From contig JAKFVC010000116.1 of NCBI GenBank assembly GCA_021732415.1, positions 1-57,986 of the forward strand: a stretch of DNA of 57,986 nucleotides. The letters run 5' to 3'. Positions within the stretch are counted from its first letter, which is position 1, and the number at the start of each line of letters is the position of its first letter. This DNA comes from Planctomycetaceae bacterium (GTDB lineage: Bacteria > Planctomycetota > Planctomycetia > Planctomycetales > Planctomycetaceae). Position numbers and translations under genes: made by a program. Positions 16,394-27,989 of the stretch are shown in pieces. A model generated the notes under the pieces. That model saw only the letters and a list, made by a program, of their open reading frames with translations. It searched no databases and had not been told where the DNA came from.

Positions 16394-17842
16394 CTAAAAC
16401 AAGAAGTAGATAAACGGATTGTACTGTTGCGTCGCCAGCAGGACGATGCTCAGCAGAAACAGGACACATCCCCAGACGGCTTTTCCCGGTGTTTGCCGCT
16501 CGGTGAAATTCCACGCGGTCGGGCAACCCCAGACAACGACGGCACCAGCCAGCAGACAGAGCACATGGTACGGCTGAAACAACAAACTCCACAAGAGGGC
16601 CGTCGCCGGTTGTTGGGGAGCCACGCCGACCAGCGCAGCATAGTAGCGCCCCGCATGAGCCATGTCGTGCCCGCGAAACAAAACCCAGCCCAGCAGCACC
16701 AGCAAAAACGCAAACGCCGCCGGGGCAATTCGTCCCAATGAACTACTGGCTGGCGGTGTCGGGGCACGGCCTCGAAATTCGCGGTAGGCTCGCTCACCAG
16801 CCAGCAACAACCCGTGGTAACCGCCCCAGATCACGAAATTCCAAGCGGCTCCATGCCACAACCCGCCGAGCAACATCACCAGAAACAGATTGAGATAAGT
16901 GCGAAAACGACCGTGACGATTGCCCCCCAGCGGGATATAGAGGTACTCGCGCAGCCAAGTTGAAAGTGTGATATGCCAACGTCGCCAGAATTCGGTGATC
17001 GAGGCCGAACAATAGGGCGACTGAAAATTCTCGGGAAAGGTGAAACCGAACATCAGCCCCAAACCAATGGCCATGTCGGAATAGCCACTGAAATCGAAGT
17101 AGATCTGGAACGCGTAACCGACGAGTCCCCACCAGGCCTGAAAACATTCCAGGGTCCCCGCGTTAAAGGCGGCCTCGGCCACGGAACCGCAGGGATTCGC
17201 CAGGATCACCTTCTTCGCCAATCCCAATTGAAATAACAGCACCCCGCGCGAAAATTTTTCACTGGTATGCGTGCGGTATTCCAGCTGATCGGCGAGGTCC
17301 TGGAAGCGAATAATGGGGCCGGCGACCAACTGCGGAAAGAGGGAGACGTAACACGCAAAATCCACGAAGCTGCGAGCCGGCCGGGCTTCAACCCGATAGA
17401 TGTCGATCGTGTAGCTGAGCGATTGAAAGGTGTAGAAACTGATCCCCAGCGGCAGGATCACCTGCCACAGAGCGTCGGGGACGTGCTGCGACCAGCCGAG
17501 TTGCAACATCAGACTGCGGTAGGCATCGGCCCCGAAATTGAAGTATTTGAAGAATCCCAGCAGCGCCAGATTCGAGCTCACTGAGATGACGAGCGCCGTG
17601 CGTTGGCGTGCAGTATGGGATCCGTTCTGCCGAGTCATGTCGGCGGAGATGATCGCGCCGGCGATGTAATCGATCGTCGTCGACAGCCACATCAAGGGGA
17701 CGTACAGCGGGTTCGTCCAGCCGTAAAAGACATAACTGAGCAGCGTCAGCACACCCAGCCGCCAGGCTTGCGGCGCGGAGTAGTACAACACCAGCGTCAG
17801 TGGCAAAAAGTAAAACAGAAACAGGAAGGAACTGAAGACCAC
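16394..17842 (-). CDS. MBOAT-family membrane O-acyltransferase (AlgI-like)
   Basis: 482 residues with about ten hydrophobic helices. The signature LLGGLWHGAAWNFVIWGGYHG (around 320-345) contains the MBOAT active-site His in WHGAAWN. Other AlgI-like features are the FPQLVAGPI segment, FWRRWHITLSTWLREYLYIPLGGNRHG, and the N-terminal FYFLPLTLVLYY. Such proteins move acetyl groups across the membrane to O-acetylate an exopolysaccharide or cell-surface glycan, usually with an AlgJ/X-type partner, which is absent here. It starts with GTG at 17842, with no strong ribosome-binding site, so a later start is possible. The glycan substrate cannot be read from the sequence. Confidence 0.9.
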   Translation of the reverse strand: MVFSSFLFLFYFLPLTLVLYYSAPQAWRLGVLTLLSYVFYGWTNPLYVPLMWLSTTIDYIAGAIISADMTRQNGSHTARQRTALVISVSSNLALLGFFKYFNFGADAYRSLMLQLGWSQHVPDALWQVILPLGISFYTFQSLSYTIDIYRVEARPARSFVDFACYVSLFPQLVAGPIIRFQDLADQLEYRTHTSEKFSRGVLLFQLGLAKKVILANPCGSVAEAAFNAGTLECFQAWWGLVGYAFQIYFDFSGYSDMAIGLGLMFGFTFPENFQSPYCSASITEFWRRWHITLSTWLREYLYIPLGGNRHGRFRTYLNLFLVMLLGGLWHGAAWNFVIWGGYHGLLLAGERAYREFRGRAPTPPASSSLGRIAPAAFAFLLVLLGWVLFRGHDMAHAGRYYAALVGVAPQQPATALLWSLLFQPYHVLCLLAGAVVVWGCPTAWNFTERQTPGKAVWGCVLFLLSIVLLATQQYNPFIYFLF

Positions 17843-17858
17843 AAATCAGCCAGCTATT

Positions 17859-17935
17859 TGTAGAAGAATTCGTAAGAATTCTTGAGTCTGTCCGCATGCG
17901 GCGGAAGTCTTACGACGTTCCGCTACAGCAGCGGG
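17859..17935. repeat. Composite hairpin repeat (minus-orientation copy)
   Basis: The GAATTC-TTAC-GAATTC type hairpin (17861-17882) is followed by the module whose complement reads TAGCGGAACGTCGTAAG, then ACTTCCGCCG (about 17899-17934). Both modules occur in the same order, reversed, inside the REP pair at 43736-43926. One of them is also found at 42709. Confidence 0.75.
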
Positions 17936-18026
17936 GCACCTCCACAACGAGTGGCACCCTGTAGAGTGGCATGTTAATGTAAAACAGGTGTGGTGAATGC
18001 GCTCAATTCCACGTAAGGACGAATTC

Positions 18027-20900
<2,874 letters not shown>

Positions 20901-20902
20901 CG

Positions 20903-20932
20903 CCCCCGTGGCGGACGCTGCCAGCGTCCGCG
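20903..20932. repeat. Palindromic repeat, two bases after the DUF1553 stop codon
   Basis: A single hairpin unit of the CCCCCGTGGC-GGACGCTGCCAGCGTCC family lies between the paired DUF1553 and DUF1501 genes. Confidence 0.85.
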
Positions 20933-20990
20933 TACCAGCATTCAGGCGCGTTTTGAATTGAATTCCATCGGTCGAAAGGCCAATTGAAAA

Positions 20991-22427
20991 ATGTCTCATT
21001 GCACCGGCTATCAACGCTACGTGACCCGCCGTGACTTTCTGCGCCAGATGGGTGGCGGACTAGGCTCGATCGCGCTGGCAAATCTGCTGCAGGCCGAAGA
21101 GCATCCCAACAACCCGCTGAAGGGTCGGCTGCCTAAGGCCACCGCGAAACGAGTGCTGCTGCTGTTTATGTCAGCGGGTGTCAGTCATATCGACACGTTC
21201 GATCACAAGCCGGCCCTGGTCAAGTACAACGGACAGCCGCTGGAAGGGCAGGGGAACATCACCGACGTCTTCTTCCGCGTCCCCGGCAAGCTGATGCAGA
21301 GCCCGTTCAAGTTCCGCCAGTACGGCCAGACGGGAAAATGGGTCTCGGAAATCTTCCCCCACATGGCCGAGAAGGTGGACGACATGTCGTTCATCCACTC
21401 GATGGTGGCTGAACAAAACAGCCACGGTCCTGCCATGTACCACATGAGCACCGGAGTCGGCCGCAACGGCTTCCCTTCACTCGGTTCGTGGGTCGTCTAT
21501 GGCCTGGGCAGCGAGAGTCGCAATCTGCCCTCCTTCGTCACGCTGATGGACCGCGGCATGCCGCCGTCTGCCGCTGCCAACTGGGGGAATGCGTTTCTGC
21601 CGGCGAAGTACCAGGGGACCGTGTTTCGGGCGGAAGGCAACCCGATCCTTGACCTCGCCCCGCCTGGTGATTACAGCCCGGAACGACAACGGGCCAGCTT
21701 TGATTATCTGGCGAAGCTCAACGCAGCGCATGCTGAAGAACATCCCGGCGATACCGAACTCGCGGCTCGGATTGAAGCTTATGAGCTTGCCGCACGGATG
21801 CAACTCAGCGCGCCTGAGGTCACCGATTTGTCGAGCGAGACCGAGGCAACGTTGAAAATGTATGGCGTCGATCGCGCCGACAAGCAACAGGCCCTGTTCA
21901 GTCGGACGTGTCTGCTCGGACGCCGGCTGCTGGAACGCGATGTGCGATGCGTGACCATCTACTGCGGAGGGTCGAACAACGTACCGGACTTCAATTGGGA
22001 CGCTCACGCGAATCTCGACAAGAATCACCGGTTGAACGCGGCGATCAGCGATCAACCGATTGCCGCACTGCTGACGGACCTCAAGGCCCGCGGATTGCTC
22101 GACGACACGCTGGTGATCTGGACGGGCGAGTTCGGCCGGACCCCGACGAGCGAAGGCTCAAACGGACGCGACCACAACATCCTGGGATTCACCATGTGGA
22201 TGGCGGGCGGCGGCATGCAGCCCGGCGTGGCCTATGGCGCGACCGATGAGCTGGGCTTCAAAGCGGTCGACAAGCCCGTGACGATCGCCGATCTGCATGC
22301 AACGATTCTGCACTGCATGGGGCTCGATCACGAGCATCTGACGTACTACCACAATGGTCTCGAACGACGCTTGACGGGTGTCGTGGGAGGGCATGTGGTA
22401 AATGGCGTGCTGCGAGATTCTGCGTGA
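20991..22427 (+). CDS. DUF1501 sulfatase-like protein with twin-arginine signal
   Basis: 478 residues. The N-terminus has a Tat motif (TRRDFLRQMGG, Arg13-Arg14), so the protein is probably exported folded. The body matches the DUF1501 family, a branch of the alkaline-phosphatase/sulfatase fold: LLLFMSAGVSHIDTFDHKP, PHMAEKVDDMSFIHSM, HGPAMYHMSTG, VIWTGEFGRTPTSEGSNGRDHN and ILHCMGLDHEHLTYYHNG. The His/Asp-rich segments are where metal ligands lie in the fold. It lies 90 bases after the DUF1553 gene, the standard planctomycete pair. Its TGA at 22425-22427 is three bases from the left end of the transposase cassette. No clear ribosome-binding site is seen. Confidence 0.93.
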   Translation: MSHCTGYQRYVTRRDFLRQMGGGLGSIALANLLQAEEHPNNPLKGRLPKATAKRVLLLFMSAGVSHIDTFDHKPALVKYNGQPLEGQGNITDVFFRVPGKLMQSPFKFRQYGQTGKWVSEIFPHMAEKVDDMSFIHSMVAEQNSHGPAMYHMSTGVGRNGFPSLGSWVVYGLGSESRNLPSFVTLMDRGMPPSAAANWGNAFLPAKYQGTVFRAEGNPILDLAPPGDYSPERQRASFDYLAKLNAAHAEEHPGDTELAARIEAYELAARMQLSAPEVTDLSSETEATLKMYGVDRADKQQALFSRTCLLGRRLLERDVRCVTIYCGGSNNVPDFNWDAHANLDKNHRLNAAISDQPIAALLTDLKARGLLDDTLVIWTGEFGRTPTSEGSNGRDHNILGFTMWMAGGGMQPGVAYGATDELGFKAVDKPVTIADLHATILHCMGLDHEHLTYYHNGLERRLTGVVGGHVVNGVLRDSA

Positions 22428-22430
22428 GCG

Positions 22431-23256
22431 TATCGTGGGACGGGTCTCCAGGCCCGTCCGTCCCCGTATTGAATGGCTCGCACAAGCAGAGTTTCGATCC
22501 CAGTCGAGAGGCATTCATCGTGTGGAATCTCCCCCCACCACCCGGGTTCCAAGGACTCCGCGAAGACCAACCTCTCACCTTCTACGAGCGACATCTGCCG
22601 CACTGGCGACAAGCTGGAGCAACCTGTTTCGCCACGTTCCGACTGGCCGACTCGTTACCGCACAGCAAACTGGATGAATTGGCCAGAATCAAACGTGAGT
22701 GGGAAGACACAAATCCCCCACCTCGTTCACGCGACGTTCTTGAAGTGTGGGCTCGTATGGCGTTTGAGCGTGTGGAACATTGGCTTGATCAAGGTTATGG
22801 CGACTGTATTCTCAACAACGATGAGTACGCGTCGGAGGTCATCAAATCATTGCACCACTTCGACAATCTGCGCTATGAATTGGATTGTTATGTCGTGATG
22901 CCAAACCACGTCCATGTGATTTTGCGGCCGTTTGATTCTTCAATAAGTTCTTTGGAAGAAATCATCGGAGGCTGGAAGTCTTATACGTCGCGTCGCATCA
23001 ATGCCACGCTGGGCTTACGAGGCGATCTTTGGCAAGATGAGAGCCACGATCGTATTATTCGAGATGAAGAGCACTTGTGGCGGGCCATTCAATACATCGG
23101 CCGCAACCTGGAAAAGGTTGGCATGCCACGTGATTCGAAACGCCTGTGGATCCGACCCGAATGGGAGCCGTTGGGTTGGACGTTTGAGTGGCGTCTTGAT
23201 CCGAATTCGAAATAAATGAGGGGGGACGGACGGGCCTGGAGACCCGTCCCACGATA
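22431..23256. mobile_element. REP-bounded Y1-transposase cassette
   Basis: An 826-base unit. Left end 22431-22463 reads TATCGTGGGACGGG...CCCGTCCGTCC. Right end 23224-23256 is its exact inverted copy, ending CCCGTCCCACGATA. A single gene for an IS200/RAYT-type transposase lies between. The cassette fills the gap between two convergent genes: 3 bases from the DUF1501 stop and 2 bases from the radical SAM stop. The same end sequences occur as gene-less pairs elsewhere in the window, so this is probably the autonomous member of the family. No direct target duplication is visible, as expected for a Y1 mechanism. Confidence 0.85.
22520..23215 (+). CDS. REP-associated tyrosine transposase (IS200-like Y1 family)
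   Basis: About 231 residues. The HUH motif lies in YVVMPNHVHVILRP, preceded by the usual short helix (LRYELDC). Downstream come GGWKSYTSRRINATLG, LWQDESHDRIIRDEEHLWRA and IQYIGRNLEKVG; the Tyr in IQYIGRN is the likely catalytic residue. The N-terminal string CFATFRLADSLP is common to RAYT-type proteins. A GTG at 22520 with GAGAGG upstream is the best start. A longer frame from 22424 would have to translate the left REP, so I reject it. The protein should nick and join single-stranded DNA at the flanking hairpins. Nothing looks broken in the frame. I could not find an internal ATG that would give a full domain. Confidence 0.88.
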   Translation: MWNLPPPPGFQGLREDQPLTFYERHLPHWRQAGATCFATFRLADSLPHSKLDELARIKREWEDTNPPPRSRDVLEVWARMAFERVEHWLDQGYGDCILNNDEYASEVIKSLHHFDNLRYELDCYVVMPNHVHVILRPFDSSISSLEEIIGGWKSYTSRRINATLGLRGDLWQDESHDRIIRDEEHLWRAIQYIGRNLEKVGMPRDSKRLWIRPEWEPLGWTFEWRLDPNSK

Positions 23257-23258
23257 CC

Positions 23259-24671
23259 TTACGCCACTTTACGGTCGCAGTCTGATGCCGTGACGATCGG
23301 CAGCGCAATCGTCGCGGGAGCCTGCGGCTCTGGGGCGGGGCTGTATCCAAATCCCAGCCATTTCGTCGTCGGCCACAACAGATGCGCGTGGGCCTTCACC
23401 CAATCCCAGCGGAAGTAGTACTTCGTGAAGCAACGAGCGTGCCAGGCGGTGACCTCGTCTACGGTCAGGTGCTGGTACTTCATCACTGGCGTGTAAACGT
23501 TGTACTTCGTGAAGTCGAAATCGGCGATGTCCTGGACGACCTGATTGTAGAACTCGGTCCCGGGATAAGGGGTCACGATGTTGAAATTTGCGAAGGTGGG
23601 ATTCACGGCTTTCGCGTAACGCAGCACGCCCTTGATGGACTGGGCGGTGTCCTCAGGGAAGCCAATCATAAAGCCCGCGACGGTGCGAATCCCCAGCCGA
23701 CGGCAGGTTTCGATGAACTGCCGTTGTTTGTCGTCGTTAATGGGGGCCCGCTTGTACTGCTTCAGGGTGCCTTCGTCGGGGGTTTCGATTCCTACCGTGA
23801 TCGCGGTCAAACCGACTTCGCTGAGAACAGTCAGCGTTTCCGGCTTCAACAGGTCGATGCGGCTCTCGATCGAGAATTGCACTTTGCGCGGAAGCTGGCC
23901 AATCAATTCGGCCATTCTCAGGACGCGCTTGCGATCCAGGCCAAACAGCGGATCGCGGAATTTGAAGGAGCGGAATCCGTACTCCTGCATGCCGCGGCGC
24001 ATTTCTTCCACGACGCTTTCGGGAGACCGGAAGCGGGTCTTGTTCTCGATGACGATGTAGGGGCAATAGTTGCAGGTGAATGTGCAGCCGCGACTTTGTT
24101 GAATCAAGCCTGTGGGGAACTGTGAGAAATCATAGGCGATGCGAAACTTTTTCGGTGCGAACAGATCCCAGTCGGGGAAGGGCAGGGCATCGAGATCCTG
24201 GATGGAACCCACGGCGACCGGTCCCGGCTTCTTGTTGAGAACCTCATCGAGCTTCCACAACAGTTGCTCGGGTTCGCCTTGCACGAGCGTCACGGGCAAA
24301 TCGGCAAACGCTGTGGTTAAAGTCGTTGCCAGAATTCCAACCACGAGAATCGTGGCTGAGGGCTGAGTGCGGACGACCTCGCGGATGGCATCCAGTTCGA
24401 GGTTCAACGTGATCAGCGAGGGGCTGAAAACATAGACGTCGCCATGGGGAATGATTTCGTCTTCGCCAAAGTGAACATCATGCCCCAGCTGACGAAAAAT
24501 GCTGGCCAGGTAAGCGAACGTGAGGGCCGTCGGCCGATGGTCGCGCTTATAAAATCGGCGCACAATCTGACCGCGAATGCCCCCGCCGCTGGCATACTGT
24601 CCCACGCCGTAACCGCCGGCAAAGTCCTTCGAGACATCGAGCTGTCGCGTATCCCACAAGACGATTTTCAT
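23259..24671 (-). CDS. B12-binding-type radical SAM protein
   Basis: 470 residues. The radical SAM cluster motif is SRGCTFTCNYC (about 194-201), a CxxxCxxC. The N-terminal part before it has the alternating pattern of a cobalamin-binding Rossmann domain (GDVYVFSPSLITLNLELDAI, ILVVGILATT), although no clear DxHxxG base-off motif is seen. After the motif, FSIESRIDLL, ITVGIETPDE and RTVAGFMIGFPEDTAQS are typical strands of the TIM barrel. The C-terminal part (WHARCFTKYYFRWDWV) is a helix-rich extension common to methylase or ring-modifying members. It lies 86 bases downstream of a lipid-type glycosyltransferase on the same strand, which suggests a shared role in lipid or glycan modification. The reaction cannot be told from the sequence. 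Confidence 0.9.
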   Translation of the reverse strand: MKIVLWDTRQLDVSKDFAGGYGVGQYASGGGIRGQIVRRFYKRDHRPTALTFAYLASIFRQLGHDVHFGEDEIIPHGDVYVFSPSLITLNLELDAIREVVRTQPSATILVVGILATTLTTAFADLPVTLVQGEPEQLLWKLDEVLNKKPGPVAVGSIQDLDALPFPDWDLFAPKKFRIAYDFSQFPTGLIQQSRGCTFTCNYCPYIVIENKTRFRSPESVVEEMRRGMQEYGFRSFKFRDPLFGLDRKRVLRMAELIGQLPRKVQFSIESRIDLLKPETLTVLSEVGLTAITVGIETPDEGTLKQYKRAPINDDKQRQFIETCRRLGIRTVAGFMIGFPEDTAQSIKGVLRYAKAVNPTFANFNIVTPYPGTEFYNQVVQDIADFDFTKYNVYTPVMKYQHLTVDEVTAWHARCFTKYYFRWDWVKAHAHLLWPTTKWLGFGYSPAPEPQAPATIALPIVTASDCDRKVA

Positions 24672-24757
24672 GGAGCTTTCTCAGATTCAAGCACGTATCC
24701 ACCGCAGCTGTTGCCGGTGGACTCTTTCATCACTGACAAGATGTGAAGGCTGACGAC

Positions 24758-26110
24758 TCAGCGGCGCGGTGTCTCGCGCGGCGGAAGACGTGTCTCGCGT
24801 TCCAGTGGAACACGATCCGAAGCGGGGGAAAGTGGTTCGGCGAGATCGTATCGCAATTGCCGACCGGCAACTGAGGATGGCAAAACAGCAGGTTGCAGAA
24901 CTCGCATCAGACGTCCTTGTCGATCCAAGTCGTAGGTAATTCCACGCCAGACAATGCGTGAGCCAAAACTGGCCGAGCACATCGCCAAGGTATTGTAGAG
25001 CAAGGACAGGGGAGCCGCCCAAACATCGAACAGAGCCGCCCAAGTTGTGCATTTCGTCCAGTTTTGCACATAGACCTGGGCCAGGCCATGCCGTAGCCAC
25101 CCGCGATAAACTTGCAATGCGTACCATGTTACCAAGAAGCCGGCAGCCCACCGAGACCAGTTTTCATTGAAAATTAGACTCGCTGTCAACAAACCGATCG
25201 CACCAAATACGGCGACCGTCGACAGGATCATCAGACACAACGACTGGTACCAGATCCGAGGTGCATAGATGCGACCGATCATGTGTTGACGTCGCAGGAA
25301 GCTGCCCAATCCCAGGAGCGAATAGTCCATGGGGGATTCGGTCATGCAGGCGGGTTCAAAATCGATGGGCAGACGCGCTGCCTGGACGGCCCGGGTCGCG
25401 ACAAGATCATCGCTGATCGTGCCTTGCCAGCTCTCACGGATTCCAAGTGATTCGAAATCAGAGCGGCGAATGGCCCAGGATCCGCCCCAGACGATACTCT
25501 GTCCGCCTGATCCCAGCAGCGCTGCAATCGAGGCATTGATGCTGTAGAGCAGGCAGTTCGCCAGTGTCAGCCGAACTGGCACAAACCAGCGATAGCCGGT
25601 GATGGCGCCAGAATCGGGACGCGACAAGCGGGTGACGAGACGGGCCAGCCAATCGGGCTCGGGACAGACGTCGGAATCGACGAATGCCAGGATCTCGACA
25701 TCGGCACCAAGTTGCGCGGTGGCCGTCGCGAGGTTGTGGATTTTTTGACCCGTTTCCAGTGCCCGGCCCGCAATGATAATCCGGGCAGGGACTTGGGATT
25801 CCCGTTGGATCAGGCGCTGAATGACTTCCAAGGCGGGATCCGTGTCACTTTCGACAATGAACACGACCTCGTAGTTCTGATAGTCCTGCCGCAGCAGATG
25901 GAGCAGATTGGACTCCAGTTGCAGGTCGAGCCCTTTGCAGGGGGACAGCAGGGCAACCCGGCGAGTCTGATCAACGGGACGTGAATCGCGAATTCGACGG
26001 CGCGCAAACCGGCGGTGCTCCCAGGTATGCAGTCCCAGGAGCACTCCTTGTACCAGGGCGACGATGCAGGCCGCACCCCAGATCCAGAAGGCGATGGTCA
26101 AATAAATCAC
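24758..26110 (-). CDS. Ceramide-glucosyltransferase-like GT2/GT21 enzyme (HpnI-like)
   Basis: 450 residues with an N-terminal membrane helix and two or three C-terminal ones. The catalytic core shows the GT2/GT21 order: LLSPCKGLDLQLESNL, IVESDTDPALEVI (D1), AFVDSDVCPEPDWL (D2, the DxD-like pair), GGSWAIRRSDFESLGI, then DDLVATRAVQA (D3) and FLRRQHMIGR, which takes the place of the QxxRW motif. Relatives join a sugar to ceramide or, in hopanoid clusters (HpnI), to a hopanoid. It starts with GTG at 26110. It is probably co-transcribed with the radical SAM gene downstream. No squalene-hopene cyclase is in the window, so a hopanoid role is only a suggestion. Confidence 0.85.
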   Translation of the reverse strand: MIYLTIAFWIWGAACIVALVQGVLLGLHTWEHRRFARRRIRDSRPVDQTRRVALLSPCKGLDLQLESNLLHLLRQDYQNYEVVFIVESDTDPALEVIQRLIQRESQVPARIIIAGRALETGQKIHNLATATAQLGADVEILAFVDSDVCPEPDWLARLVTRLSRPDSGAITGYRWFVPVRLTLANCLLYSINASIAALLGSGGQSIVWGGSWAIRRSDFESLGIRESWQGTISDDLVATRAVQAARLPIDFEPACMTESPMDYSLLGLGSFLRRQHMIGRIYAPRIWYQSLCLMILSTVAVFGAIGLLTASLIFNENWSRWAAGFLVTWYALQVYRGWLRHGLAQVYVQNWTKCTTWAALFDVWAAPLSLLYNTLAMCSASFGSRIVWRGITYDLDRQGRLMRVLQPAVLPSSVAGRQLRYDLAEPLSPASDRVPLERETRLPPRETPRR

Positions 26111-26548
26111 GCCAGCTTCTCATCCATGAGGAAGTTGGAGGCACAATCCGGGGAATCACGGCGATTTCAGCGAAGGTTGCTGAATTTGGTAGGGATCAAC
26201 GACCACGAAACTGAAAATCCAAACCCCACCCAAAACCAAGCAGCATATGGATTTACATTAACGAGCACCGCGTAACCAGCCGAGGGCGAGTTTGCGGATT
26301 AAGTAGGACGGGAGTGTGGTTGTCTGAGAAATCGACAAACGCCGCAAGATGACTTTCGGAAAAACGGGATGGGGTCAGCGATTGTGAAAAAGCTTTTATT
26401 TAAGTCCTTTCCGTCCTTCGTGTCCCTTTCCTAGTTTCAAAAAGGGACGTAAGGGACGGAAAGGGCATAAAGGACCAAAGCGATTCATTCAGCTATGACC
26501 TGAGACACGGTAGCATGGAAGGGCCCCCTTTTTCCGGAGAGTCCATTC
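26111..26548. other. Intergenic region with a long hairpin
   Basis: This 438-base gap separates divergent genes. A hairpin lies at 26404-26474: TCCTTTCCGTCCTTCGTGTC on the left, and AAAGGGACG...GGGACGGAAAGGGC...AAAGGA on the right. The word GTCCTTCGTGTCC recurs in the palindrome at 56350. Nothing else is recognised. Confidence 0.5.
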
Positions 26549-27958
26549 GTGTCGCAAATCATTCCGCCCGAGACCGCCAGTTCCACCGTGCATCCCAACC
26601 CCATGGCCCGTAATCGGGACGATGTCAATTGGGAACTGGCCGCCGAGGGAATCACCTTGCGCATCCGCTGGTTCGGGTTGTGCATCGGTTATTTTCTGGT
26701 CGACTTTCTCGACAGGCAACTCGTCAATCGACCGTTGATGAATTCGATCCTCTCCTTAGGAGCAGTCTTCGCTCTTCTGGATACTTACTGGAGTCTGCAG
26801 GGCAAAGTTTTTCTCAGTCGCTGGCCGCTAATCGTTTCATTGATGGAAGCGATTTTCATCGGCCTGCTGTGCCACTTCGACAAGGGGGTCGAGAGTCCGT
26901 TTCTGGTCTATTACTTCCTGTCGCTGCTGGTCTGCGCGATTCGGTATTCGTCGACCATCACGTACTCGACGTTTGCCCTGCATGCCTTCAGCTATCTGAC
27001 TCTCTTTCGACACGTCCGCACGCGTGAGGATTTGACGACATTTTTTCTCGTCCTGATGTTCCTGGGCTGGGTGACTTGGGCCAGTACGTCGTTGGCCGGT
27101 CTGTTGAAGACCGCCTGGAGACGTCTCTCAGAATTGAATGCCGCCTTACGCGTGAATCAAGCACTTCTGGAGCAACGCATCAGCGAGCGCACCCGAGAAT
27201 TGCAGCAATCACAAGCGTTACTGGTCCAGCATGAAAAGCAGGCCGCATTTGGACTGCTGGCGGCCGGCATCGCCCATGAAGTCGGGAACCCGCTCGCGGC
27301 CATCAGTGCCCTCGTCCAGATGCTGAATCGCCGCAACCCCGACGACTACACGCGTGAAAAGCTGCATCTGGTAGACGACCAGTTGCGACGGATTCAAGGC
27401 ACGTTACGCGAGCTCGTCGACTTCAGCCGCCCGGCGACCAAAGAGCGCAGCCTGTGCGACATTCACGACATGATCGGTGCCGCGCTGAACATTGCCAAGT
27501 ATTACAAACGCACCAAAGGCAAGCGGATTGTCACCTGCTTCGCCCCCGGACTGCCCAAACTCCGGGTGGCCCGCGATCAGGTGGTGCAGGTCGTCTTGAA
27601 TCTCGTTCTGAACGCCATGGACGCGACTGACGAAGGGGGCACGATCGAACTCGCCACATGGCTGACGGCGGGCTGGCTGCACGTCAGCATCCGCGACACA
27701 GGACATGGAATTTCAGCAGAACAGGTCAAGCACATCTACGAACCCTATTTCACGACGAAGCCTACAGGGACCGGGCTGGGTTTATTCGTGTGCAAAAACA
27801 TCATGGAGCAGGTTCTGGACGGCAAGATTGAACTGGCTGAATCGACGCCGGCGGGTTCGAAGTTTGTGGTCTCGCTGACGTGTGAAAATGCTCGGGCTCA
27901 TCCGGATGTCTTGCCGACTGAAACGGCGTCTACTGAAGTGGTGGAACGGGCAACTTAG
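26549..27958 (+). CDS. Sensor histidine kinase (membrane, no extracellular sensor)
   Basis: 469 residues. Residues 40 to about 170 form some five or six hydrophobic helices with short loops, so the signal is probably sensed in or near the membrane. A coiled coil follows (LLEQRISERTRELQQSQALLVQHEKQ). The H-box is GIAHEVGNPLAAIS (phospho-accepting His near 242), the N-box NLVLNAMDA, the G1 box DTGHGI and the G2 box GTGLGLFVCK. All catalytic motifs are present. It starts with GTG at 26549, backed by GGAGAG 8 bases upstream. No response regulator gene is beside it. A leucine-rich-repeat protein follows after 31 bases and is probably co-transcribed. Confidence 0.93.
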   Translation: MSQIIPPETASSTVHPNPMARNRDDVNWELAAEGITLRIRWFGLCIGYFLVDFLDRQLVNRPLMNSILSLGAVFALLDTYWSLQGKVFLSRWPLIVSLMEAIFIGLLCHFDKGVESPFLVYYFLSLLVCAIRYSSTITYSTFALHAFSYLTLFRHVRTREDLTTFFLVLMFLGWVTWASTSLAGLLKTAWRRLSELNAALRVNQALLEQRISERTRELQQSQALLVQHEKQAAFGLLAAGIAHEVGNPLAAISALVQMLNRRNPDDYTREKLHLVDDQLRRIQGTLRELVDFSRPATKERSLCDIHDMIGAALNIAKYYKRTKGKRIVTCFAPGLPKLRVARDQVVQVVLNLVLNAMDATDEGGTIELATWLTAGWLHVSIRDTGHGISAEQVKHIYEPYFTTKPTGTGLGLFVCKNIMEQVLDGKIELAESTPAGSKFVVSLTCENARAHPDVLPTETASTEVVERAT

Positions 27959-27989
27959 GATCGCAGAGTTTTTCTACAGGATGACTCGG

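Noticed and set aside
22424-22519. Upstream GTG start for the Y1 transposase
   Set aside because: It would translate the left REP and overlap the DUF1501 stop; GAGAGG before GTG 22520 is a better site.
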